Source: JBAYJY01 sp041664945
Lineage (GTDB): Bacteria > UBP15 > UBA6099
DNA: 18,022 nucleotides
Direction: 5' to 3'
Assembly: GCA_041664945.1 (NCBI GenBank)
Contig: JBAYJY010000091.1
Location: 1 to 18,022, forward strand
A program made the translations under genes and the position numbers. The notes beneath the pieces were generated by a model. The model did not search any database and was not told where the DNA came from. It saw only the letters and a program-made list of their open reading frames with translations. This document shows positions 6,831-14,831 of the stretch, piece by piece; within the stretch, counting starts at the first letter, position 1; every line of letters begins with the position of its first letter.

Positions 6831-6859
6831 AGGGGCGCAGGATGCTGCGCCCAACCCTT
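6831..6859 (+). repeat. Second tandem hairpin, GGGCGCAG/CTGCGCCC
   Basis: GGGCGCAG (6833-6840) pairs with CTGCGCCC (6845-6852) around a GATG loop, flanked by AAGGG and CCCTT arms. It starts 5 bases after the first hairpin and ends 22 bases before the glutamate synthase fusion start. Its GGGGCG arm resembles the hairpin at 1445-1467, which suggests a family of dispersed elements, but the loops differ. Confidence 0.55.
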
Positions 6860-6881
6860 AAGCGGCCTCAGAGGTGGATAG

Positions 6882-9530
6882 ATGAAAACAAATGCAGACG
6901 ACAGGATTGCGCGGATTACGGCGTCGCGCGAGATGTTATATAAGGAAGCGCCTGAACCCGAGGCGGGCAAACGTGACCCGATGGAAGCCGAAGGCGGCTG
7001 CGGAGTCACCGGATTTTGCTGCACGATTCCAGTCGCCGGCCGGCACATTCACGCGCCGTCCGTTCAGATGCACAACCGCGGCAACGGCAAGGGCGGCGGC
7101 ATAGCGGCGGCAGGCCTGATCCCCGAACAGCTCGGCGTATCCCGCGAGGTTCTCGAAACGCACTACCTCCTGCAACTCGCGGTGATCGAGGATTCGGCCG
7201 TCAGGTCCATCGAGCGCAAATACATCCATAAGTATTTCAACGTGGCGCACTCATGCAAGCAGGAGACGATCAGCAACTGGCGCGACATCAAATCGTTCGT
7301 CGTCAAGCCGCCTGACGTCTATCGCTATTTCGTGCGCGTCAAACCGGATGTTCTCGACGAGTTCATCGCCTCGAACAAACTGCAGTCGCTCGACAGGCAG
7401 GACGCGGAGGACGAATTCGTTTCTCAGAACTCTGTGCGCATCAACAGGGAATATTACGCCTCTCTCGGATACAAAAAAGCGTTTGTCCTCTCGCACGGCC
7501 GCAATATTATGATCTTCAAGATCGTCGGCTACGCCGAAGAGGCCGTCGAGTACTACAAGCTTCAGGAGTTCATGGCCCATGTATGGATTGCCCACCAGCG
7601 CTATCCCACAAAGGGCCGCGTCTGGCATCCGGCCGGCGCCCATCCGTTCATCGGCATGGACGAGGCGCTCGTCCACAACGGCGACTTCGCGAACTATTAC
7701 TCCGTCTCCGAATATCTCGAACAGCGCAACATCAGGCCGCAGTTTCTCACGGACACCGAAGTGTCCGTGCTCGTGTTCGACCTGCTGAACCGGGTCTACG
7801 GCTATCCGCTCGAATATATCATCGAATCGCTGGCGCCCACGACGGAGATGGACTTCGATCTCCTGCCGCCGGCGAAACAGAAAATCTACCGCATGCTGCA
7901 GGCGACTCAGATTCACGGCTCTCCGGACGGCCCTTGGTTTTTTATCATCGCGCGCAACATCCCGCGCGAAAGAAAATTGCAGCTCATGGGCATAACCGAC
8001 ACCGCGATGCTGCGTCCACAGGTGTTCGCAGTCCAGAACGGAGAGGTGCAGATCGGACTGATCTGCTCCGAAAAACAGGCGATCGACGCGACCCTGCAGA
8101 GCCTCGCAGCCGAGGACTCGCGCTTCTGCCCGGTGGCCGACAAATACTGGAACGCCCGCGGCGGCAGCAGCGACAACGGCGGCGCTTTCATCTTCACCGT
8201 CAGCGACGACGCGTCATCCCCGACCGGCAAAAAACTCGTCTGCATGGACAAGTTCGGCAACGAAGTCGTCACTCCGCCGGAACAGAAGCATTTCAATGTC
8301 GCAGCAGCGGCCGCCGTCGCTTCAGATCAACCAGGCATCGACTCGGACATGGTCCGTGAGTTGCTCGCAGCCGGCGACGCGGAAAACCTCGCGCTCGCCG
8401 CGACTCTGAAAATGAAATCGTGCGACTACGCCGTCATCCGCAAGTTTCTCAATGAGCTGATCGCAGCCGCTGTCGGAAACGACGACCGGAAGGCGACAGT
8501 CATCGAAACGCTTTCGATTCTTAACGACAGGATATATCCCACCGGAACGAAGAAACGCAGCTCGGTCCTGCAACTCGTGCGCGGCGCTCTCGAATCGATC
8601 TTCCTCGCGGTTCCGCTGATCGCCGACGACGGGCGGAAATCGCGCTACCGGCTGATCGGCTGGAGTTCGCGCCACAAACTCCGGGCGCCGAAAAAAGGCG
8701 AGGAAATCCTCGTAATCAATTCCCAGAAATTCACGCCGGAACTTGAAGACCGTGATTCGAAAATCATTGTCGACGCCTACGAACTTGGCTGGAAGCGGTT
8801 CATCGTGTTCAACACGACCGGGCAGCGATTCCATGGGGTCGGTCTCGGCCCGAACTCGAAAGGCGTACGGATCGACTGCTACGGCCTGCCCGGCGACTAT
8901 CTCGCTTCAGGCATAGACGGCCTCGAAATCCGCGTTCACAACGACGGGCAGGACCAACTCGGCCAGATCAGCAAGAGCGGCAAACTCGTTGTTTACGGAT
9001 GCGTCGGCCAGACTTTCATGTACGGCGCTAAGGGCGGCGAGGTTTATATTCTCGGCAACGCCGCCGGCAGGCCGCTCATCAATGCGGTCGGCAAGCCGCG
9101 CGTCGTAATCAACGGCACGTGCCTCGACTATCTCGCGGAAAGCTTCATGGCGGGCGACCCGCTGAACGGCGGCGGTTTCGTCGTGCTCAACTCTCTCGAA
9201 TACGACGACTTCGGCAAGCTGGCCCCCTGCCCGCGCCCCTACCCCGGCAGCAATCTCTTCTCTCTCGCTTCCGGCGGCGCTATTTACCTGCGCGATCCAC
9301 ACGGCATGACTCTCGAGGAACAGCTCAACGGCGGCGTCTTCAAAGAGTTCACAGACGCTGACTGGCAACTTATCCTTCCCTACCTCAAGGAAAACGAACG
9401 CCTGTTCGGCATTTCAATAGACAAGGACCTGCTGACTGTCGGCGGCGTGAAGCGCAAACCGAACGAGGTCTACAGGAAAGTCGGCGCGGTCAGCCTCGTC
9501 GCAGCCGCGGATGTCGACGTAACAGAGTGA
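6882..9530 (+). CDS. Glutamate synthase glutaminase-GXGXG fusion (domains 1 + 3)
   Basis: This 882-residue protein joins a class II glutamine amidotransferase to the GXGXG beta-helix domain of glutamate synthase, without the FMN domain that normally lies between them. The nucleophile is most likely Cys40 in GGCGVTG. The 39 residues before it would be a propeptide, similar in length to those of known large GltS subunits. Other glutaminase landmarks are HNRGNGKGGG, HQRYPTKGRVWHPAGAHPF, LVHNGDF (H265-N266-G267) and TDTEV. A helical linker covers roughly residues 440-600, and the GXGXG region (about 635-800) includes GQISKSGKLVVYGCVGQ and GAKGGEVYILGNAAGRP. It should release ammonia from glutamine and pass it to the GltB2 subunit encoded upstream. 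AGGTGG precedes the start. The domain order 1-3 in one chain with domain 2 separate is unusual but the frame is clean. Confidence 0.88.
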   Translation: MKTNADDRIARITASREMLYKEAPEPEAGKRDPMEAEGGCGVTGFCCTIPVAGRHIHAPSVQMHNRGNGKGGGIAAAGLIPEQLGVSREVLETHYLLQLAVIEDSAVRSIERKYIHKYFNVAHSCKQETISNWRDIKSFVVKPPDVYRYFVRVKPDVLDEFIASNKLQSLDRQDAEDEFVSQNSVRINREYYASLGYKKAFVLSHGRNIMIFKIVGYAEEAVEYYKLQEFMAHVWIAHQRYPTKGRVWHPAGAHPFIGMDEALVHNGDFANYYSVSEYLEQRNIRPQFLTDTEVSVLVFDLLNRVYGYPLEYIIESLAPTTEMDFDLLPPAKQKIYRMLQATQIHGSPDGPWFFIIARNIPRERKLQLMGITDTAMLRPQVFAVQNGEVQIGLICSEKQAIDATLQSLAAEDSRFCPVADKYWNARGGSSDNGGAFIFTVSDDASSPTGKKLVCMDKFGNEVVTPPEQKHFNVAAAAAVASDQPGIDSDMVRELLAAGDAENLALAATLKMKSCDYAVIRKFLNELIAAAVGNDDRKATVIETLSILNDRIYPTGTKKRSSVLQLVRGALESIFLAVPLIADDGRKSRYRLIGWSSRHKLRAPKKGEEILVINSQKFTPELEDRDSKIIVDAYELGWKRFIVFNTTGQRFHGVGLGPNSKGVRIDCYGLPGDYLASGIDGLEIRVHNDGQDQLGQISKSGKLVVYGCVGQTFMYGAKGGEVYILGNAAGRPLINAVGKPRVVINGTCLDYLAESFMAGDPLNGGGFVVLNSLEYDDFGKLAPCPRPYPGSNLFSLASGGAIYLRDPHGMTLEEQLNGGVFKEFTDADWQLILPYLKENERLFGISIDKDLLTVGGVKRKPNEVYRKVGAVSLVAAADVDVTE

Positions 9531-9536
9531 TAAAGG

Positions 9537-9732
9537 CGGCCGGGCGCAGAGGCGGAAATTGGAATTGAGTCCGGGATTGCCGCGTCGCTTCGCTCCTCGC
9601 AATGACGCAGCATACGGCCGGGCGCGGAGGCGGAAACTGGAATTGAGTCCGGGATTGCCGCGTCGCTTCGCTCCTCGCAATGACGCAGCCTGAGTCCGGG
9701 ATTGCTTCGTCAAAGAACGCCTCGCAATGGCG
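9537..9732 (+). repeat. Cluster of three interspersed repeat copies (two in 78-bp tandem, one diverged)
   Basis: Two near-identical units start at 9537 and 9615 (period 78), each beginning CGGCCGGGCGC and ending in the core TTGCCGCGTCGCTTCGCTCC followed by TCGCAATGACG. A third, diverged core (9691-9732) keeps TGAGTCCGGGATTGC and CTCGCAATGGCG but changes the centre to TTCGTCAAAGAACGC. Core copies are at 9566-9607, 9644-9685 and 9691-9732. The core has terminal ATTGC/GCAAT inverted arms. Minus-strand translations give the well-known spurious SLRGAKRRGNPG-type peptides, so these are repeats, not genes. Together with the flank to 9816 they fill the gap between the glutamate synthase and zinc-ribbon genes. 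Confidence 0.85.
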
Positions 9733-9816
9733 GCGCGAATTCAATTTGCACTTTGAAAAGTTAATCGCCGATAAACGCTGAGGTTAAAACTTTGAATTAT
9801 TTTCGGAACATCAGTT

Positions 9817-10236
9817 CTAACCGAAGAATTCCCACTGTCCGATCGGCTGCCCGCTGTTGAGCTTGTTGGAAAGCATGACCCCGTCGATAGTCATTACGAC
9901 GCACGACACGAACCAGAGAACGCCGCATGTGCCGGTTCCCAGAACCACGGTGGCGGCGAACATGACAAGGCCTTTCGCGGTTTGCCCGAAGATCAGGTTT
10001 CCGATGCCGGGGAAAATAAGGTTAAGAACAATGACGAGAGGCAGCGAATGCTGTCTCGGATAAATCATGACCGAGGCAGGAGCGACTTGCGGCTGATAAT
10101 ACTGTTGGGCGCCCGACGGCGGCGCCTGTTCTGAAGCTGCCTGTTCGCTCTGAGGCGCTGCCGGATTGCGAGCGCCGCAATGCTGGCAGAAAACCGCTTC
10201 GTCCGCCATTTCTTTTCCACAATGAGGACAGAACAT
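9817..10236 (-). CDS. Zinc-ribbon membrane protein of unknown function
   Basis: This 139-residue protein begins with a zinc ribbon, C3-x2-C6 and C17-x2-C20 (MFCPHCGKEM...VFCQHCGARN), of the short type often found ahead of membrane domains. A Pro/Gln/Ala-rich linker covers about residues 25-60. Two hydrophobic segments follow: LPLVIVLNLIFPGIGNLIFG, and then GLVMFAATVVLG running into GVLWFVSCVVMTIDGVML. The GIGNLIFGQTAKGL stretch resembles TM2-type domains. It is the only minus-strand gene in the window and stands between two plus-strand blocks. The ATG is preceded by GGAGG at 6 nt spacing. It probably sits in the cytoplasmic membrane with the zinc ribbon in the cytosol. No function can be assigned. 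Confidence 0.8.
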   Translation of the reverse strand: MFCPHCGKEMADEAVFCQHCGARNPAAPQSEQAASEQAPPSGAQQYYQPQVAPASVMIYPRQHSLPLVIVLNLIFPGIGNLIFGQTAKGLVMFAATVVLGTGTCGVLWFVSCVVMTIDGVMLSNKLNSGQPIGQWEFFG

Positions 10237-10320
10237 ATCTTCCCTCCGCTCACCGTTACAGTTCTTAATTAGTTATTTTACCCCCAAAACGGCGATTAGT
10301 CACACAAAGCCGGGAAAGAA

Positions 10321-10434
10321 ATGCAAACGCTTGCGACCGCCGCCGCGAGAGAAGCGGACAAATCCGGCAAGGAGAGAAATCATGAAGCCGAAGGCATAAT
10401 CGGCTCCACTGAAAAGTTGGAATTGTTTAGATGA
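10321..10434 (+). other. carA leader region with short reading frames and a small hairpin
   Basis: The 257-base gap before carA contains a 37-codon frame from ATG 10321 to TGA 10434 with only a weak ribosome-binding site. In another frame there is a 5-codon frame (10382-10399, MKPKA) with a perfect AAGGAG at 10369-10374, 7 nt upstream. The stop of the 5-codon frame lies inside a hairpin, AGCCGA (10386-10391) with TCGGCT (10400-10405). This could be a leader-peptide control element for carA or merely gene debris. I see no T-tract that would make it a standard attenuator. Confidence 0.25.
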
Positions 10435-10459
10435 AAATATCATAAATTCTTTATGGACT

Positions 10460-10490
10460 TTGAAGGGCGATTAAACTATAAAATATAGTT
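10460..10490 (+). promoter_or_regulatory. Putative carA promoter with palindrome abutting the start codon
   Basis: TTGAAG (10460-10465), an 18-base spacer and TATAGT (10484-10489) fit a sigma70-type promoter. The -10 box ends only 4 bases before the carA ATG, and there is no Shine-Dalgarno sequence, so the transcript may be leaderless. The -10 box is part of a palindrome, AACTATA-AAA-TATAGTT (10474-10490), which could be a repressor site. Confidence 0.4.
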
Positions 10491-10493
10491 CGA

Positions 10494-11574
10494 ATGGATA
10501 AGGCGATTATTGCATTAGAGGATGGGACGGTCTTTCACGGGACCAGTTTCGGCGCGCCCGGCGAACGGACCGGCGAATTGGTGTTCAACACGAGCATGAT
10601 GGGTTATCAGGAAATCCTCACTGACCCGTCATACCGCGGCCAGATCGTGACGATGACGTATCCGCTGATAGGCAACTACGGGATAAACGACGAGGACAAC
10701 GAGTCGCGCCGCCCGTGGGTCGAGGCCTTCGTCGTTAAGGAATACAGCAAGATAAGAAGCAACTGGCGCTCCCAGCGGTCGCTCGGCGCCTTCCTTCGCG
10801 AAAACGGCATCATCGGCATCGAGCGCGTCGACACGCGGGCGCTCACTAAACACCTGCGCGACAAAGGCGCGAAAAAGGCCGTCGTCTCCACTATCGACCT
10901 GAATGAAAAAAGCCTCGTCGAAAAAGCGCGCAAGTCTCCCGGCCTCGTCGGACGGGACCTCGTTCGCGAAGTCACCTGCGGCGAAATTCATCCGTGGAAC
11001 AATAAAGGCAAATATAACGTCGCCGCCATCGACTGCGGCATCAAATACAACATTCTGCGCCTGCTCGAAAGCTACGGCTGCAAAATAACCGTCTTCCCGG
11101 CTAATTCAACGCCGGATCAGATTCTCGCGATCAAACCGGACGGACTGTTCCTTTCGAACGGGCCCGGCGACCCGGAAGGCGTCCCATACGTCATCGACAC
11201 GGTGCGCAAGCTGACCGCGAAGCGGCTGCCGACTTTCGGCATCTGCCTCGGCCAGCAGATTCTCGGACTCGCGTTCGGCGGAAAAACCTATAAACTTAAA
11301 TTCGGACACCGCGGCGGCAACCATCCGGTCATGCGCCTCAGCGACAGGTCGGTCGCCATCACCGTCCAGAACCACGGCTTCTGCGTCGACCTCGACTCGC
11401 TCAACAAAAAAGACATTGAAATAACTCATATCAACCTGAACGACGAAACGCTCGAAGGCATGCGGCACAAGAAGCTGCCCGTCTTCTCGGTCCAGCACCA
11501 CCCCGAAGCTTCGCCCGGACCGCACGATTCGTACTACCTGTTTCAGGATTTTATCGATCTGATGAAAGACAACC

Positions 11575-11591
<17 letters not shown>
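10494..11591 (+). CDS. carA: Carbamoyl-phosphate synthase small subunit (glutaminase)
   Basis: CarA splits glutamine and feeds ammonia to CarB for carbamoyl phosphate, the precursor of pyrimidines and arginine. At 365 residues it is full length. The N-terminal CarA-specific domain shows FNTSMMGYQEILTDPSY and MTYPLIGNYGIN. The C-terminal class I amidotransferase shows FLSNGPGDPE, the nucleophile Cys251 in GICLGQQ, KFGHRGGNHPV, and the catalytic His336/Glu338 in QHHPEASPGP. No Shine-Dalgarno sequence precedes the ATG. Its stop codon overlaps the carB start by 17 bases. The divergent zinc-ribbon gene lies upstream, so this is the first gene of a carA-carB-purF operon. Confidence 0.97.
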
Positions 11592-13225
<1,634 letters not shown>

Positions 13226-13242
<17 letters not shown>

Positions 13243-14665
13243 GCCGGACAAACCCAAGGAATCCTGCGGAGTTTTCGCAGTTTACGGACCAGACGAAGAC
13301 GTTTCAAGACTGACATATTTCGGGCTATACGCCCTGCAGCACCGGGGACAGGAAAGCGCCGGCATAGCCACGACTTTCGGCGACGCCATAACATGTTATA
13401 AAGACATGGGCCTCGTGAATCTCGTTTTCACGGAAAAGATTCTCCGGTTGCTCAAAGGCAATGTGGCGCTCGGCCACATCCGCTACTCGACAACCGGCTC
13501 CAGCGTCGAAGCGAACGCGCAGCCGATCGTCGCCGAGGGCTTCCGCCATGTCGCCGTCGCCCACAACGGAAACCTCGTCAACACCAACAAGCTGCGCTGC
13601 GACATGGAAGAGAACGGGCACGTCTTCAAATCCACTTCTGACACCGAAGTGATCGCCGAGATGATCGCCCAGTCCACCGCGCCGACGCTTGAGGAAGCCG
13701 TCAAGGAAACGCTGCCCAAACTCAAGGGAGCTTTCAGCCTCGGCATACTTTCCGAAGGCAAGCTGATCGGCGCGCGCGACCCGCACGGCAACCGCCCGCT
13801 CTGCATCGGCAGCCTCGGCGACGGGAAATGGGTTCTCTCATCAGAGACATGCGCGCTCAGCATCATCGGCGCCGAGTTCTACCGCGAGATCGAGGCCGGC
13901 GAGATGGCGATTATTTCCGATGGAAAAGTCAGCGCCATGCGTTACGCCGAACCCGCGCGAAAAGCGCTCTGCATCTTCGAGTTCATTTACTTCGCCCGCC
14001 CGGACAGCATCATGATGGGCCGCACGCTCAACACCTGCCGCGGCAACATGGGCCGCAGCATCGCGCGCCAGGCCCCGGTCCCCGGCGACATCGTTTTCTG
14101 CGTTCCGGACTCCGGCTCGCCAGCCGCCATCGGCTACGCCGCCGAATCTGGAATCCCCTACGACATCGGGTTCGTCAAAAACAGATACGTCGGCCGCACT
14201 TTCATTCAGCCCGACCAGTCCATGCGCGAACTCGGCATACGAATGAAGCTCAATCCGCTCGGCGACAACATCAAGGGCAAGCGCGTCATCCTCGTGGACG
14301 ACTCCATCGTCCGCGGCACAACCAGCAGCAAAATCGTTAAAATGCTATATCAACAGGGCGCTCTCGAGGTCCATGTCCGCGTCAGCTCGCCGCCCATCAA
14401 ACATCCCTGCTTCTACGGCATCGACATGGCCACCCGCGAGGAGCTTCTCGCTTCCTCAAGAAGCGTCGAGGATATCCGCAAGTTCATCGGCTGCGACTCG
14501 CTCGAGTACCTCGACATCGAACGCCTGTTCGAAGCAACCGGCCTCGACAGGTCGAATTTCTGCGCCGCATGCTTCAACGCCGACTATCCCGTGCCGATTC
14601 CGCAACAACTCCCGCTCGACAAGCTTCTCTTCGAGCAAAACGGCAGGAAAAACGGTAAAAAATAA
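13226..14665 (+). CDS. purF: Amidophosphoribosyltransferase (Fe-S type)
   Basis: PurF catalyses the first committed step of purine synthesis, moving glutamine nitrogen to PRPP. I choose ATG 13226 (479 residues), which leaves a 13-residue propeptide before the nucleophile Cys14 in ESCGVFAVYG, as in Bacillus-type enzymes. The class II glutaminase part has LQHRGQESAGIA, GHIRYSTTG and VAHNGNLVN. The phosphoribosyltransferase part has the PRPP motif VILVDDSIVRGTT (from V354). The four cysteine positions of Fe-S PurF are present: C249 (ALCIFEFIYFARPDS), C395 (HPCFYGID), C446 and C449 (FCAACF), so a [4Fe-4S] cluster and oxygen sensitivity are expected. The in-frame extension back to 13100 lies within carB and is rejected. 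It is the last gene of the operon. Confidence 0.96.
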
Positions 14666-14784
14666 TCTCGCTTTTTTTGTACAATCACGCGCCGCGACAC
14701 GCTGCTTAGTTCATTTCCTTAACATGAATTAATCGCTCTATATGCAAGCATCTACTTTCCGATATTATTCCGAGTAAATATTCA

Positions 14785-14802
14785 TTGTAAAATAATTTAC
14801 AA
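14785..14802 (+). promoter_or_regulatory. Rex-box-like palindrome (candidate operator)
   Basis: TTGTAAA-ATAA-TTTACAA is a perfect 7-bp inverted repeat with a 4-base centre. It has the geometry of the Rex redox-repressor site (TTGTGAA-N4-TTCACAA) with one symmetric change in each arm. It overlaps the putative -35 box of the receiver-FapA gene, a position suited to repression. Other dimeric regulators are possible. Which protein binds cannot be told from this window. Confidence 0.45.
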
Positions 14803-14812
14803 ATACTATACT
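14785..14812 (+). promoter_or_regulatory. Putative promoter of the receiver-FapA gene
   Basis: TTGTAA (14785-14790), a 16-base spacer and TATACT (14807-14812) form a plausible sigma70-type promoter in a markedly AT-rich stretch between purF and the next gene. The start point would be near 14819, leaving about 13 bases before ATG 14832 and no Shine-Dalgarno sequence. Confidence 0.5.
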
Positions 14813-14831
14813 TTACTGTATCTTTGTTTTG

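Noticed and set aside
9537..9732. CRISPR array
   Set aside because: Only two full units with no unique spacers, repeats too long and the third irregular; no cas genes.
9414..9744. Minus-strand reading frames with SLRGAKRRGNPG and CVIARSEATRQSRTQ repeats
   Set aside because: They are translations of the interspersed DNA repeat, overlap the end of the glutamate synthase gene, and are a well-known type of spurious protein.
14657..14678. Rho-independent terminator after purF
   Set aside because: The T7 run has only a weak A/T stem (six A-T pairs across the stop codon) and no GC hairpin, so I do not call it.
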